DNA from: Mycobacterium gordonae
Lineage (GTDB): Bacteria; Actinomycetota; Actinomycetes; Mycobacteriales; Mycobacteriaceae
Length of the DNA: 64,000 nt
Reading direction: 5' to 3'
Assembly: GCF_017086405.1 (NCBI RefSeq)
Contig: NZ_CP070973.1
Location: forward strand, 1,860,001 to 1,924,000
Part shown: one piece after another, positions 45,635-56,218 of the stretch
How positions within the stretch are numbered: position 1 is the stretch's first letter
Layout: every line of letters begins with the position of its first letter
Made by a program: the position numbers and the translations under genes
The notes under the pieces: model-generated
What the model was told of the DNA's origin: nothing
The model's database searches: none
What the model saw: only the letters and a program-made list of their open reading frames with translations

Positions 45635-46585
45635 ATGTTCGACAAGCCCACCACCCGGGTGGTGGCCCTGGTCGCGCTGCTGATGCTGGCCGCTGCCGCG
45701 CTACGTGGGTATCTCCCCGCGCACCACGGTCGCCGCATCGCCGAGGAGGGCCCCAGCAAGACGGCACTGATGTTCCTGGTCGCTGCGGTCGCGGCCACCC
45801 TGGCACTGCTGGCATTCTCGATCATCGCCCGGCTGCGCGACCCGCGCACGGCAGCCCCCAGCGCCGGCGCGCTGCCTGAGATGCTGGGCAGCGGCAGTGC
45901 CCGGCCAAGCTGGCGCGTAGTGCTGATCGCACTGGGCGTGATCGTCGCCTGGATCCTGGTCGCGGTCCTGGTGTCGCGTTTCTTCGCCCCACCCCAACTC
46001 GCTCTTGATGCGCCGCAACCGAATTCGGGTGCAAACGGGCCCGGGACGGGAGGCGCTCCGCAACCGGCGCAACCTCCGCGGCACAAGGACACCCCGGACA
46101 TGCTCGGCTCGTTGCTGGCGTTTGTGCCGGTGTTGCTGATGCTGTTCGTCGGCGGCTTCATCGTATCGCGCCGGCGGCGGCGCCCGGCCGTCACGGCGGC
46201 TCACGCCGACGGTCCCGTCGAATCGCCGCCTCTGGAAGCCGCTTCGGAGTCACTGGTTCGTGCCGCCGAAGTCGGGCTGGCTGAGATGACAGACCTCAGC
46301 CGCGAACCTCGCGAGGCCATCATCGCCTGCTATGCGGCAATGGAGCGTGAACTTGCCAATGTTCCGGGCGCGGTGCCGCAGGAATTCGACACCCCGACCG
46401 AGGTGCTCGCCCGCGCGGTCGAACAGCGTGCGCTGCAGGCGCAGAACGCGGTGCAGTTGGTGAACCTCTTCGAGGAGGCACGGTTCAGTCCGCACGTGAT
46501 GGACGAGGGACACCGCGAGACCGCGGTCCGCGTGCTCGAACTCGTGCTCGACGAGATCGCCCCACGATCCGGCAGGGCCGCATGA
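45635..46585 (+). CDS. DUF4129-type membrane protein, Rv3166c-like
   Basis: A 316-aa membrane protein, first gene of the MoxR3 cluster. Three hydrophobic helices are visible (VVALVALLMLAAAALRGYL; LMFLVAAVAATLALLAFSII; LLAFVPVLLMLFVGGFIV) with a proline-rich extracytoplasmic stretch (GPGTGGAPQPAQPPRHKDTP). The C-terminal ~110 residues form the DUF4129 domain: PREAIIACYAAMERELANVP, TPTEVLARAVEQ and NLFEEARFSPHVMDEGHRE. DUF4129 partners MoxR and DUF58 proteins in many actinobacteria. The chosen ATG precedes helix 1; the frame opens at 45500. It overlaps the next gene by four bases. Confidence 0.85.
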   Translation: MFDKPTTRVVALVALLMLAAAALRGYLPAHHGRRIAEEGPSKTALMFLVAAVAATLALLAFSIIARLRDPRTAAPSAGALPEMLGSGSARPSWRVVLIALGVIVAWILVAVLVSRFFAPPQLALDAPQPNSGANGPGTGGAPQPAQPPRHKDTPDMLGSLLAFVPVLLMLFVGGFIVSRRRRRPAVTAAHADGPVESPPLEAASESLVRAAEVGLAEMTDLSREPREAIIACYAAMERELANVPGAVPQEFDTPTEVLARAVEQRALQAQNAVQLVNLFEEARFSPHVMDEGHRETAVRVLELVLDEIAPRSGRAA

Positions 46586-47064
46586 AAAGACTGATCGCAC
46601 TCGGTATTTGCCTCATCACGGGCGTCGAGCTGCTGGCCCTGATCGTGCAGGACCGCCGGTTCGTCCTGATCGGCGCCGGCATCGCGCTGACCCTGGTGTT
46701 GCTGAACGTGCGCCGGGTGCTGGGCCACCCGAGTGAACCGGAAGTCGAACCAGACGACGACGACCTCGGGGATTCGCTGCGTCGCTGGTTGTCCAACACC
46801 GAGACGATGATCAGGTGGTCGGATTCCAGCCGTAAGGATTGGGATCGACACCTGCGCCCGATGTTGGCGCGGCGCTTCGAGATCACCACCGGTCAACGAC
46901 AGGCCAAGGACCCGGAGGCATTCCGCGCCACCGGCGAAATGCTTTTCGGTGCACAACTGTGGGAATGGGTTAATCCGAACAACGTCGGGCATGCCACTGC
47001 CAGCCAACCGGGACCGGGTCGCGCGGCGCTCGAGGAGATTCTGGGAAGGTTGGAGAAGGTATGA
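46582..47064 (+). CDS. membrane-associated conserved protein, Rv3165c-like
   Basis: A 160-aa protein with two N-terminal hydrophobic helices (LIALGICLITGVELLALIV; FVLIGAGIALTLVLLNVRR) and a soluble C-terminal part with WLSNTETMIRWSDSSRKDWD and RHLRPMLARRFEITT. It overlaps the DUF4129 gene (ATGA) and lies 13 bases before moxR3. The same gene order occurs in M. tuberculosis (Rv3166c to Rv3162c). No enzymatic motif is seen; it is probably a structural part of the MoxR membrane module. Confidence 0.8.
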   Translation: MKRLIALGICLITGVELLALIVQDRRFVLIGAGIALTLVLLNVRRVLGHPSEPEVEPDDDDLGDSLRRWLSNTETMIRWSDSSRKDWDRHLRPMLARRFEITTGQRQAKDPEAFRATGEMLFGAQLWEWVNPNNVGHATASQPGPGRAALEEILGRLEKV

Positions 47065-47077
47065 CGATGGAGCAGAG

Positions 47078-48058
47078 ATGACGACACCGGCGGCAATGCC
47101 AGTTGGTTCGACCACGGCCCAGTGTGAGGCGGTACTCGACGAGATCGAACGCGTCGTTGTCGGAAAGCGCGCCGCCCTGACGCTGATCCTGACCGCGCTG
47201 CTGGCTCGCGGCCACGTGCTGATCGAAGACCTTCCCGGACTTGGCAAGACGCTGATTGCCCGATCGTTTGCCTCCGCGTTGGGGCTGGAATTCACCCGAG
47301 TTCAGTTCACGCCCGACTTGTTGCCCGCCGACCTGCTCGGTTCGACGATCTATGACATGCAGTCGGGGCGTTTCGAATTCCGCCGCGGCCCGATCTTCAC
47401 CAACCTGCTGCTAGGCGACGAAATCAACCGCACGCCGCCCAAGACACAGGCCGCGCTGCTCGAGGCGATGGCCGAGGGGCAGGTCAGCATTGACGGCCAA
47501 ACCCACAAGCTGCCAACGCCTTTCATCGTGCTGGCCACCGACAACCCGATCGAGTACGAAGGCACCTACCCGTTGCCGGAGGCTCAGTTGGACCGGTTCG
47601 CCATCCGGCTGGAACTGCGCTACCTCTCCGAGCAGGACGAGGCGGCGATGCTGCGCCGGCGCCTGGATCGTGGTTCGGCGGAGCCGATAGTCAACCAGGT
47701 CGTCGATGCGACCGATCTGCTGGCGATGCGCGAAGCGGTGGAGCAGGTCACGGTGCACGAGGATGTGCTGCAGTATGTGGTGTCGCTGGCCACCGCGACC
47801 CGGCACCATCCGCAGGTCGCCGTCGGTGCCAGTCCGCGCGCCGAACTGGACCTGGTTCAACTCGCCCGCGCCCGCGCCTTGTTGTTGGGCCGCGACTACG
47901 TGATTCCGGAAGACGTCAAGGCGCTCGCCGTCCCCGCTGTCGCCCACCGGATCACGCTGCGTCCGGAGATGTGGGTGCGCAAGATTCAGGGCGCCGACGT
48001 GGTCGGGGAACTGTTGCGGCGCCTTCCCGTACCACGAGCCGACCGCCGGCCCACGTGA
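47078..48058 (+). CDS. moxR3: MoxR-family AAA+ ATPase MoxR3
   Basis: A 326-aa AAA+ ATPase. Walker A is LIEDLPGLGKTLIARSFASA, Walker B is NLLLGDEINRTPPKTQAALL, sensor 1 is VLATDNPIEYEGTYPLPEAQ, followed by the arginine finger LDRFAIRLEL. The C-terminal lid has VAVGASPRAELDLVQLARAR. MoxR proteins act as chaperones for assembly of membrane or secreted complexes together with vWA/DUF58 partners. The ATG has GGAGCAGAG upstream. It overlaps the DUF58 gene as GTGA. Confidence 0.93.
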   Translation: MTTPAAMPVGSTTAQCEAVLDEIERVVVGKRAALTLILTALLARGHVLIEDLPGLGKTLIARSFASALGLEFTRVQFTPDLLPADLLGSTIYDMQSGRFEFRRGPIFTNLLLGDEINRTPPKTQAALLEAMAEGQVSIDGQTHKLPTPFIVLATDNPIEYEGTYPLPEAQLDRFAIRLELRYLSEQDEAAMLRRRLDRGSAEPIVNQVVDATDLLAMREAVEQVTVHEDVLQYVVSLATATRHHPQVAVGASPRAELDLVQLARARALLLGRDYVIPEDVKALAVPAVAHRITLRPEMWVRKIQGADVVGELLRRLPVPRADRRPT

Positions 48059-49305
48059 TCACCCATCGGCCGGTCGAGATCCGCTGGCGGGCATCGCAAC
48101 TGACGTTGACGATCGCCACCTGCGCCGGGGTGGCGCTGGCGGCCGCGATCATGGGTGGGCGCTGGCAGCTGATCGCGTTCGCCGCGCCGCTGCTCGGGGT
48201 GCTGTGCTCGCTCAGCTGGCAATCTCCGGTCCCGACGGTTCAGTTGCACGCGGAACCCGATGCACAACGATGTTTCGAGAATGAAGAAGCGCGGGTGCGG
48301 GTTTGGGTGACTACCGAATCCGGGCCGGCCACCGTCGACCTCACGGTGCCGCCCGTCGAGGGGATGGAAATGGACGAAACGGAAACGGAACCCGGCGCGA
48401 AAACGGTTGTCGCGGTGGCGAAGAGGTGGGGCCGCTACCACATCAGCGGCCGGGTCGACGTGGTCGCACGTGGCGGGTTGCTCAAGGGGACCGGAACAAT
48501 CGATGTCGCCGACGTGATCGTGTTTCCCCTGACGCCACCACAATCGACCTCGCTGCCGCAGATCGAGTTGCTCGACCGGCTGGGCGCGCACCTCACCCGC
48601 CACATCGGCCCTGGCGTGGAGTACGCCGACATTCGTCTCTATGTACCGGGTGACCAACTGCGCGCGGTGAACTGGGCGGTGAGCGCGCGGCGCGGCCGCC
48701 TGCACGTCACGCAGCGATTGACCGACCGCGCCGCCGACGTGGTGGTGCTGATCGACACCTACCGTCAGCCTGCCGGACCCGCGACCACCGCGACAGAACG
48801 GGTCGTGCGCGGCGCCGCTCAGGTGGTGCAGACGGCGCTGCGCAACGGCGACCGGGCCGGGATCGTCGCACTCGGCGGCAACCGCCCCCGCTGGCTCGGC
48901 GCCGAGATCGGCCAGCGCCAGTTCTATCGGGTGCTGGACACCGTGCTGGATGCCGGCGAGCGGTTTGAAACCACCACCGGCACCCTGGCTCCTCGGGCCG
49001 CCGTCCCGTCGGGTGCGATCGTCATCGCCTTCTCGACCCTACTCGACACCGAATTCGCCTTGGCGCTCATCGATTTGCGCAAGCGTGGACACGTCGTGGT
49101 CGCAGTGGACGTGCTGGACAGTTCTCCGTTCGAGGGCGAACACGACCCGTTGGTGGTCAAGATGTGGGCGCTGCAGCGCTCGGGGATGTACCGCGACATG
49201 GCCACCGTCGGCGTGGACGTGCTGTCCTGGCCGTCGGATCGCTCGCTCGAGCAGTCGATGAGCGTGCTGCCCGATCGCCGGGTGCGGGTTCGGGGCAGGC
49301 GCTGA
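48055..49305 (+). CDS. DUF58 protein (MoxR partner), Rv3163c-like
   Basis: A 416-aa protein. Two N-terminal hydrophobic helices (LTLTIATCAGVALAAAIM; LIAFAAPLLGVLCSL) precede a beta-sandwich region and the DUF58 signature GVEYADIRLYVPGDQLRAVN then WAVSARRGRLHVTQ. The C-terminal part is vWA-like with VVVLIDTYRQ, where the MIDAS-type DxSxS motif is reduced. GTG start overlapping moxR3 by four bases. It is the expected substrate-recruiting partner of MoxR3. Confidence 0.88.
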   Translation: MITHRPVEIRWRASQLTLTIATCAGVALAAAIMGGRWQLIAFAAPLLGVLCSLSWQSPVPTVQLHAEPDAQRCFENEEARVRVWVTTESGPATVDLTVPPVEGMEMDETETEPGAKTVVAVAKRWGRYHISGRVDVVARGGLLKGTGTIDVADVIVFPLTPPQSTSLPQIELLDRLGAHLTRHIGPGVEYADIRLYVPGDQLRAVNWAVSARRGRLHVTQRLTDRAADVVVLIDTYRQPAGPATTATERVVRGAAQVVQTALRNGDRAGIVALGGNRPRWLGAEIGQRQFYRVLDTVLDAGERFETTTGTLAPRAAVPSGAIVIAFSTLLDTEFALALIDLRKRGHVVVAVDVLDSSPFEGEHDPLVVKMWALQRSGMYRDMATVGVDVLSWPSDRSLEQSMSVLPDRRVRVRGRR

Positions 49306-49306
49306 C

Positions 49307-49741
49307 ATGCCCGCTCAATCCGGTACCCGCGTCTTCTCGGTGGCTTTCGGTCTGCTGATGGTGGCGGCGGCGGCCATCGGATCCCATGGGCTACCGCTGA
49401 TGGCGGCAGCCGCGGCCGTGCTCGCCGTCGGGTTCGGAACGGTATTTCGCTCCGCTGCAACGGTTGCCGTCCTGTTGGTGATTATCGTCATCGTGGTATC
49501 GGAACCGTCGCACGTGCTGGCCGCATTGTCGGGCCTGTGCGCCGCGGCCTACTTGGTGAGCCGGCACGCCTCCGGTGACGTCGTGACCGGAAGCTGGCCG
49601 ACGATCGTCGCTGCCGTCGGGTTCACCTTCGCGGGGCTGGTGGCAACGTCGTTCCCGGTGCAGGTGCCCTGGTTGCCGTTGGTGGCGCCACTGGCGGTGT
49701 TGGCGATTTACGTCCTGGCGACGCGTCCGTTTATCAACTAA
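49307..49741 (+). CDS. small membrane protein, Rv3162c-like
   Basis: A 144-aa protein made of about five short hydrophobic helices (VAFGLLMVAAAAIGSHGLPL; VAVLLVIIVIVVS; TIVAAVGFTFAGLVATSF; VAPLAVLAIYVLATRPF). It starts one base after the DUF58 stop and is the last gene of the MoxR3 cluster. No domain of known function is recognised. Its position is conserved in M. tuberculosis, which supports it being part of the module. Confidence 0.82.
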   Translation: MPAQSGTRVFSVAFGLLMVAAAAIGSHGLPLMAAAAAVLAVGFGTVFRSAATVAVLLVIIVIVVSEPSHVLAALSGLCAAAYLVSRHASGDVVTGSWPTIVAAVGFTFAGLVATSFPVQVPWLPLVAPLAVLAIYVLATRPFIN

Positions 49742-49756
49742 GGCGGAATTTGCCGG

Positions 49757-49780
49757 AACCGCATAAAGTGCCCTGCGGTT
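49757..49780 (+). terminator. hairpin after the MoxR3 cluster, possible terminator
   Basis: AACCGCA (49757-49763) pairs perfectly with TGCGGTT (49774-49780) across a 10-base loop, followed by TCTTCTATGG. It lies 15 bases after the last MoxR3-cluster gene and before the PPE leader. There is no U-tract, as is common in mycobacteria. It may end the MoxR3 transcript. Confidence 0.35.
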
Positions 49781-49868
49781 TCTTCTATGGTTCCTTCTGA
49801 CGAATCGTGTCGGGTGCGAACCTCGGTCGCAGCGAGCAGCGCCCGTTTTGCGGGAAGGAAGTCGCCTC

Positions 49869-52800
49869 ATGAGTTTCTTTATGTTGCCGCCGGAGATCAA
49901 TTCGATCCGCATGTTCGCGGGTGCGGGTCCGGCGCCGATGCTTGAGGCGGCGCTGGCCTGGGACGGATTGGCGCAGGAGTTGGCTACCGCCGCGCAGTCG
50001 TTCCGGTCGGTCACATCCGGTTTGGCTGGTCAGGCGTGGCAGGGCACCGCAGCGGAGAAGATGGTTGCAGCCGCCACCCCGTACGCCGGGTTGCTGAGCA
50101 AGTCGGCGATACGTGCCGCATCGGCGTCGACCGCCGCCAAGGCGGTGGTCAGTGCGTTCGAGGCGGCCCGGGCGGCGACGGTGCACCCACAGGCTGTATC
50201 GGCGAACCGAAATGCGTTCGTGCGGTTGGTAATCGGCAATCTGTTCGGTCAGAATGCTCCGGCGATCGCGGCCGCCGAGAGTGTCTATGAAGAGTTCTGG
50301 GCCGCTGACGTGGCGGCGATGGTGAGCTATCACGGCGGGGCGTCGGCCGCGGCCGCGGCGTTGTCGTCGTGGGGCAGTGCATTGGCCGCGATGCCCGGTT
50401 TGGGTCAGGCCGCGGCCGCCGCGGCCGCGATTCCCGACGTGAACACCGGCGTCGGGAACATCGGGTCGTGGAATTTCGGTGGTGGCAACAACGGATTCCT
50501 GAACCTCGGTAACGGCAACACCGGGAACGTGAACCTGGGTGGCGGCAACGTGGGCAACCTGAACCTGGGTAGCGGCAACTTCGGCTCCTTCAATCTGGGT
50601 ATTGGAAACACGGGCTACACCAACCTCGGCCTCGGGAATGCGGGTCGGCTGAACGTGGGATTCGGCCATTTGGGGAGCGGCAACGCCGGCTTCGGCAATA
50701 TCGGAAACAGCAACCTCGGCAGTGGCAACCTCGGCACCCTGAACTTCGGCAGTGGAAATCTAGGCTCGTTCAACCTGGGCAGCGGCAACGTGGGATCGTC
50801 CAACATCGGTTTGGCCAACAACGGCAACTTCAACTTCGGCTTCGGGAACCACGGCAACAACAACATCGGGTTCGGGCTGACCGGAGACAATCAGATCGGT
50901 ATCGGCGCGCTGAACTCCGGAACCGGCAATATCGGCTTCGGAAACTCGGGCAACAACAACGTCGGCTTCTTCAACTCCGGCAACGGCAACTCCGGCTTCT
51001 TCAACTCCGGCGACGGAAACTTCGGATTCGGCAACGCGGGAGGCGGCAACACCGGATTCTGGAATGCGGGTGACACCAACACCGGCTTTGGCAACGCCGG
51101 TTTGACAAACTTTGGATTCGGAAACTCGGGGAATCTCAACGCGGGCCTCGGGAATTCCGGTGGATTGAACATGGGCTCGGGGAACACGGGCTTCCACAAC
51201 GCCGGATCTTTCAACTCCGGTGACTACAACACCGGTCTGTCGAACAGCGGTGGTCTCAATACCGGCCTGGGCAATTCCGGCAACACCAACACCGGCTTGC
51301 TGAATTCGGGCGACTTCAACACCGGTGTCGGCAGTGCGATCACGCCGGCAGGAGCGACGGGCTCCGGTATCGGCAACACGGGATTCAACAGCTCCGGGTT
51401 TTACAACACGGCCAACTTCTCGTCCGGTTTCCAGAACTCCGACGCCGGCGTAGGAGCCACGTTGATGTCCGGTTTCAATAACTCGGCCGCGTCGGCGACC
51501 GGGTGGTACAACACCGGTCAGGTTACGGTCGGGATTCTGAACTCGGGCAACCTCAGCGCCGGTATTTCGGTTGCGGGAGTGGGTAGCTCGGGTATCAACA
51601 TTCCAGGTAACACGAGCTCCGGTTTCTTCAACCAGGGCAACAACCAATCCGGCTTTTTCGGCCCGGCGGCCACCGTTTCCTTGCTCGCCTTGGGACCGTT
51701 GGCCCCAGCCCTCGCGTCATTGCCCGCAGCACCCGCTATCGGCGTGGCACTGCCCGACATCAACACCGGCCCGGGCAATCTGGGCAGTTGGAACCTCGGC
51801 GGAGGAAACGACGGCGACTTCAACCTGGGCATCGGCAACATCGGAAACGTGAACCTGGGTGGCGGTAACCTCGGAAATCTCAACCTGGGCGGCGGCAACT
51901 GGGGCTCCTACAACCTGGGCGGCGGCAACGTCGGCTACACCAACCTGGGTGGTGGCAACTACTTCGGGAACCTGAACTTCGGCGGCGGGAACTATGTCGG
52001 CAACGGGAATTTCGGTTTCGGCAACCACTTCGGTGACGGAAACTTCGGCAGCGGAAACTCGGGCAGTGGAAACATCGGTAGCGGCAATCTCGGCTCGTTC
52101 AACCTCGGCAGCGGCAACCTGGGTACCTCCAACTTCGGGTTCGGCAACAAGGGCAGCTTCAACTTCGGGTTCGGCAACAGCGGCAACAACAACATCGGCT
52201 TCGGACTCACCGGTGACAACCAGTTCGGCATCGGGGCATTGAACGCCGGCACCGGCAATGTCGGCTTCGGCAACTCCGGCAACAACAACGTCGGCTTCTT
52301 CAACTCCGGTGACGGGAACTTCGGCTTCTTCAACTCCGGCAACACCAACACCGGATTCGGCAATGCCGGAAACGTGAACACCGGCTCATGGAACGGGGGC
52401 TCGCTGAACACCGGTATCGGCAACGGTGGGTTCACCAACGTCGGGATCGGCAACGGCGGCTTCAACAACGTCGGCGCCGGCAACGCCGGCACGAACAATA
52501 TGGGGTCCTTCAACGCGGGCTACGCCAATACCGGCGACTTCAACTCGGGTGGCATCGCCGGCGGGCTCGGCGGCAACACAGGATCATTCAACGCAGGCTC
52601 TCTGAACACCGGCTTCGGTAACTCCGGCGATCTGAACACCGGCCTGCTCAACGCCGGCGACGTCAATACCGCCATCGCTAGCGCGACCGATCAGCCTGGC
52701 ACCGTGTCCGGATTCGGACACGTCGCGGGCGCCACCAGCGTCTCGGGTTTCAACAATTCCGGCGACACACTGTCGGGGTTCCAGAACGTCAAAACCGGTG

Positions 52801-53048
52801 GCTTCTCGCCGATCTCGGGTTTCGGTAACAACGGCACCGAGCTGGTCGGCTTCAACAACATCGGCGCCGCCAACGTCGGATTCGGCAATACCGGATCATT
52901 CAGTGCCGGATTCAACGTCGCGGGCAAGTTCAGCTCCGGCATCGGCGTTTCCGGCGACGCGAGCTCGGGCATCTCGAACTCCGGCAATAGCAGTTCCGGG
53001 TTCTTCAACAAGGGTGACGACCAGTCGGGGTTCTTCGACCAGACGTGA
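49869..53048 (+). CDS. PPE-MPTR family protein, PPE53 position
   Basis: A 1059-aa PPE protein. The ~180-residue PPE domain starts [20 protein letters not shown] and contains [10 protein letters not shown] and [20 protein letters not shown]. The rest is MPTR: hundreds of NxGxGNxG pentapeptides such as [20 protein letters not shown]. The array consists of two superdomains of about 440 codons. The first begins [15 protein letters not shown] (nt 50430), the second [15 protein letters not shown] (nt 51750), and each includes [22 protein letters not shown] precedes the ATG. It is convergent with nuoN, like PPE53 (Rv3159c) in M. tuberculosis, but nearly twice as long. Secreted or surface exposed through an ESX system by family knowledge. 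Confidence 0.93.
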   Translation: MSFFMLPPEINSIRMFAGAGPAPMLEAALAWDGLAQELATAAQSFRSVTSGLAGQAWQGTAAEKMVAAATPYAGLLSKSAIRAASASTAAKAVVSAFEAARAATVHPQAVSANRNAFVRLVIGNLFGQNAPAIAAAESVYEEFWAADVAAMVSYHGGASAAAAALSSWGSALAAMPGLGQAAAAAAAIPDVNTGVGNIGSWNFGGGNNGFLNLGNGNTGNVNLGGGNVGNLNLGSGNFGSFNLGIGNTGYTNLGLGNAGRLNVGFGHLGSGNAGFGNIGNSNLGSGNLGTLNFGSGNLGSFNLGSGNVGSSNIGLANNGNFNFGFGNHGNNNIGFGLTGDNQIGIGALNSGTGNIGFGNSGNNNVGFFNSGNGNSGFFNSGDGNFGFGNAGGGNTGFWNAGDTNTGFGNAGLTNFGFGNSGNLNAGLGNSGGLNMGSGNTGFHNAGSFNSGDYNTGLSNSGGLNTGLGNSGNTNTGLLNSGDFNTGVGSAITPAGATGSGIGNTGFNSSGFYNTANFSSGFQNSDAGVGATLMSGFNNSAASATGWYNTGQVTVGILNSGNLSAGISVAGVGSSGINIPGNTSSGFFNQGNNQSGFFGPAATVSLLALGPLAPALASLPAAPAIGVALPDINTGPGNLGSWNLGGGNDGDFNLGIGNIGNVNLGGGNLGNLNLGGGNWGSYNLGGGNVGYTNLGGGNYFGNLNFGGGNYVGNGNFGFGNHFGDGNFGSGNSGSGNIGSGNLGSFNLGSGNLGTSNFGFGNKGSFNFGFGNSGNNNIGFGLTGDNQFGIGALNAGTGNVGFGNSGNNNVGFFNSGDGNFGFFNSGNTNTGFGNAGNVNTGSWNGGSLNTGIGNGGFTNVGIGNGGFNNVGAGNAGTNNMGSFNAGYANTGDFNSGGIAGGLGGNTGSFNAGSLNTGFGNSGDLNTGLLNAGDVNTAIASATDQPGTVSGFGHVAGATSVSGFNNSGDTLSGFQNVKTGGFSPISGFGNNGTELVGFNNIGAANVGFGNTGSFSAGFNVAGKFSSGIGVSGDASSGISNSGNSSSGFFNKGDDQSGFFDQT

Positions 53049-53054
53049 GTTGAG

Positions 53055-54641
53055 TCAGTTCAGGAAGGTCGCCGCGCGCTCGGCCAGGTCCAGCACCGGC
53101 TGCGGGAAGATGCCCAGCAGCACCGTCACCAGGGCACACACCGCGATGGCCGCTTTACTCAGCACCCCAGGCGCCATCACATGCGGTGTGTCGTCGGTGG
53201 GCTCGGTGAAGAACATCGACACGATCACACGAACATAGAAATACGCCGCAACGCCGGACGAGATCACACCGATCACCACCAGCGGCACCGCGCCGCCCTG
53301 GGCGGCGGCCTTGAACACGGCGAACTTACTGATGAAGCCACTCGTCAGCGGGATGCCCGCGAATGCCAGCAGAAACATCGAAAGCATTACGCCCACAATG
53401 GGGGAGCGCTGACCCAGGCCCGCCCAGTGCGACAGGTCGGCATCCTCGACGTCATCGGAGTTGCGGACCAGGCCCACGATCGCGAAGGCGCCGACCGTGC
53501 TGAAGCTGTAGGCGACCAGGTAGAACAGGGTGCCCGACAGGCCCGCGGAGTTGTCGGCGATCACGCCGGTGAGAATGAAGCCGACGTGCGCGACCGACGA
53601 ATAGGCCAGCATCCGTTTGACATTCGTCTGGTTCACCGCGGTGATCGTGCCCACGGTCATGGTCAGGATCGCGATTCCCCACAGCACCGGGCGCCAGTCG
53701 TGGTGTAGCGGCGGCAGGGCCACATAAACCACCCGCAGCAGGGCGCCGAACGCCGCGACCTTGGTAGCCGCCGCCATGAAACCGGTGATCGGGGTGGGCG
53801 CCCCCTGATAGACGTCAGGGATCCACGAATGGAACGGGACGGCGCCGACCTTGAACAGCAGACCGACCGAGAGCAGCGCGACCCCGACCAGCGCCATGCC
53901 CGTATCGCTGTCTCCCGCAAGCGAATCGCGGATTCCGCCGAGGGTCAATGTGCCGGTCGCACCGTAGAGCAGGGCGACACCGTAGAGGAAGAAGGCCGAC
54001 GAGAACGCCCCCAGCAGGAAGTACTTCAACGCCGACTCCTGCGACACCAACCGACGGTGCCGGGCCAGCCCGCACATCAGGTACAGCGGGAGCGAAAGAA
54101 CTTCCAGCGCAACGAACATGGTCAGCAGGTCGTTGGACGCGGGGAACACCATCATGCCGCCGACCGAGAGCGTCAGCAGCGGGAAAAGCTCGGTCTGGGC
54201 CGCCCCGGCGCGTTCGGCCTCGTGCTCGGCGTCGCTGCCGGGCACCGCGGAGGCTTGGGGGGTGAAGGAATCCAGTCCGGCGAAAACCTTGTGCTTTTCG
54301 GCGGCGGCCTTGTCCGCGACCGATCGCTGGCTGCGCTCGGCGACGAAAATGACGGCCAGGATCGAGACCAGAACGATGGTGCCTTGCAGGAACAGCGTCG
54401 GCCGGTCCACCGCCACGGCGCCGAGCACGGCGCGGCGGCCCTCGGCCGGTACCGACTTTGCCACCGCCACCACGGCGGCGAACGCGGCGGCCAGCCCCCC
54501 GAGGGCCAGCACCACCTGCGCGCCGTAGCGCAGCCGGCGCGGCAGGAACGCCTCGACCAGCACGCCGACGACCGCGATGCCGAACACGATGAACATCGGG
54601 GACAGCGAGAAGTACTCGATGCTGGGGCTGGGCAGCGTCAT
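53055..54641 (-). CDS. nuoN: NADH-quinone oxidoreductase subunit N
   Basis: A 528-aa antiporter-like membrane subunit of complex I with about fourteen helices, last gene of the nuo operon. Diagnostic blocks are VGALLFKVGAVPFHSWIPDV-type sequence (LFKVGAVPFHSWIPDVYQGA), PTPITGFMAAATKVAAFGAL and MLAYSSVAHVGFILTGV, containing the conserved Lys residues of the proton channel. Its ATG overlaps the nuoM stop by four bases. The 3' end lies seven bases from the convergent PPE gene. Confidence 0.97.
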   Translation of the reverse strand: MTLPSPSIEYFSLSPMFIVFGIAVVGVLVEAFLPRRLRYGAQVVLALGGLAAAFAAVVAVAKSVPAEGRRAVLGAVAVDRPTLFLQGTIVLVSILAVIFVAERSQRSVADKAAAEKHKVFAGLDSFTPQASAVPGSDAEHEAERAGAAQTELFPLLTLSVGGMMVFPASNDLLTMFVALEVLSLPLYLMCGLARHRRLVSQESALKYFLLGAFSSAFFLYGVALLYGATGTLTLGGIRDSLAGDSDTGMALVGVALLSVGLLFKVGAVPFHSWIPDVYQGAPTPITGFMAAATKVAAFGALLRVVYVALPPLHHDWRPVLWGIAILTMTVGTITAVNQTNVKRMLAYSSVAHVGFILTGVIADNSAGLSGTLFYLVAYSFSTVGAFAIVGLVRNSDDVEDADLSHWAGLGQRSPIVGVMLSMFLLAFAGIPLTSGFISKFAVFKAAAQGGAVPLVVIGVISSGVAAYFYVRVIVSMFFTEPTDDTPHVMAPGVLSKAAIAVCALVTVLLGIFPQPVLDLAERAATFLN

Positions 54642-56218
54642 TGGTGCGGTCCTTCGGCTTTACGGGGCACGCCGCTGATTGGAACAGTAGGTGCGGGGTC
54701 GTGCTGACCGATGGTGGTCATGGTGTTCTCGACTGCCGGGTTGATGACGTCCAGCACCGGCTTGGGGTAGACGCCGAGCACGAACAACAGCGCGAGCAGC
54801 GGTGCGACGACGATCATCTCGCGCCCGACGAGGTCACGGATCTTCTCGTTGCCCTTGGCGACCGGACCGGTCATCACGCGCTGGTAGAGCCACAGCATGT
54901 AGATGGCCGCCAGCACCAGCGCGGTCACCCCGAAGGCTGCGGCCACCCAGTAGCGGTTGAAAGTTCCCAGCAATACCAGGAATTCGCTGATGAACGGCGC
55001 CAGGCCGGGTAGCGACAGGGTGGCCATGCAGGAGACGAGGAAGGTGCCGGCCAGGATGGGGGCCACCTTCTGCACGCCGCCGTAATCGGCGATGTTGCGG
55101 CTGCCGCCACGGGAGACCAGGAATCCCGCGATCAGGAACACCGCCGCGGTGGAGATGCCGTGGTTGAGCATGTACAGCGTCGAGCCGCTCTGGCCCTGGG
55201 TGGTCATCACGAAAATGCCCGCGATGATGAACCCGAAGTGGGAGATCGAGGTGTAGGCGATCAGGCGCATCATGTCGGTCTGGCCGATCGCCACGATGGC
55301 GCCGTAGATTACCCCGATGATGGCCAGCGTGACGATCGCCGGGCGGAAATACGTTGAAGCGTCCGGGAACAGCTGCAGGCAGTAGCGCAGCATCCCGAAG
55401 GTGCCCACTTTGTCCATCACCGCGGTGATCAGCACCGCGGTGGCGGGAGTCGACTCGACCGCGGCGTCGGGCAGCCAGCGGTGCAGTGGCCACAGCGGCG
55501 CCTTGATCGCGAACGCGAACATGAAGCCCAGGAATAGGGCCTTGAATACCGCCGGGTCGACGCCGGCAAGGCGGCCGGTTCGGACGTCGTTGACGATGCG
55601 GACGAAGTCGAACGTGCCGCCGCCGTGCTGGCTGGTGACCACGTACAGGCCGATCACCGCCGCCAGCATGATCAGCCCGCCGAACAGGTTGTACAGCAGG
55701 AACTTCACCGCCGCCCGCGAGCGCTCCTTGCCCTGCCCGAAACCGCCGATGAGGAAGTACATCGGGATCAGCATGGCCTCGAAGAACACGTAGAACAGCA
55801 GCACATCCAGCGCGACCACCGAGATCAGCACCATCGACTCGATGGCCAGGGTCAGCGCGACGTACGCGTGCGGGCCACGGGGGTTGGTGTCTCCACCGTC
55901 GTTCCAGCCGGCGACCAGCAGCAGCGGGATCAGCACCGTGGTCAGCACCACCAGGATCAGCGCGATGCCGTCCACACCCAGGGAGTAACCCGCGCCGAAA
56001 GCAGGTATCCAGGTGCGCTTTTCGACGAACTGGTAGGTGTCACCGCCGGGCTTGAACGCCGCGGCGACGACAAGGGACACGGCCAGCGTGGCGACGGCGA
56101 CCACCAGGCCGGTCCACTTCGCGACCTGACGCAGCCCCGGCGGCAACAGGATCACCAGCACCGCGCCGGCCAACGGGACGAGCCACAAGATGCTCAGCCA
56201 CGGAATGCTCGAGTTCAC
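54638..56218 (-). CDS. nuoM: NADH-quinone oxidoreductase subunit M
   Basis: A 526-aa membrane subunit. Proton-pumping motifs include [20 protein letters not shown] with the conserved Glu of helix 5, [20 protein letters not shown] with the channel Lys, [18 protein letters not shown] and [19 protein letters not shown]. The start is GTG 56218, overlapping the nuoL stop as GTGA. The frame stays open far upstream through nuoL because stop codons are rare, but nuoM homology begins here. The C-terminal [16 protein letters not shown] tail is hydrophilic. Confidence 0.97.
   Translation of the reverse strand: MNSSIPWLSILWLVPLAGAVLVILLPPGLRQVAKWTGLVVAVATLAVSLVVAAAFKPGGDTYQFVEKRTWIPAFGAGYSLGVDGIALILVVLTTVLIPLLLVAGWNDGGDTNPRGPHAYVALTLAIESMVLISVVALDVLLFYVFFEAMLIPMYFLIGGFGQGKERSRAAVKFLLYNLFGGLIMLAAVIGLYVVTSQHGGGTFDFVRIVNDVRTGRLAGVDPAVFKALFLGFMFAFAIKAPLWPLHRWLPDAAVESTPATAVLITAVMDKVGTFGMLRYCLQLFPDASTYFRPAIVTLAIIGVIYGAIVAIGQTDMMRLIAYTSISHFGFIIAGIFVMTTQGQSGSTLYMLNHGISTAAVFLIAGFLVSRGGSRNIADYGGVQKVAPILAGTFLVSCMATLSLPGLAPFISEFLVLLGTFNRYWVAAAFGVTALVLAAIYMLWLYQRVMTGPVAKGNEKIRDLVGREMIVVAPLLALLFVLGVYPKPVLDVINPAVENTMTTIGQHDPAPTVPISGVPRKAEGPHQ

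Noticed and set aside
50760..51647. Minus-strand frame rich in Val/Ala/Glu repeats opposite the PPE gene, and an apparent short tandem repeat array
   Set aside because: Its repeats merely mirror the MPTR pentapeptide codons on the plus strand; there are no unique spacers, so it is not a CRISPR array either.
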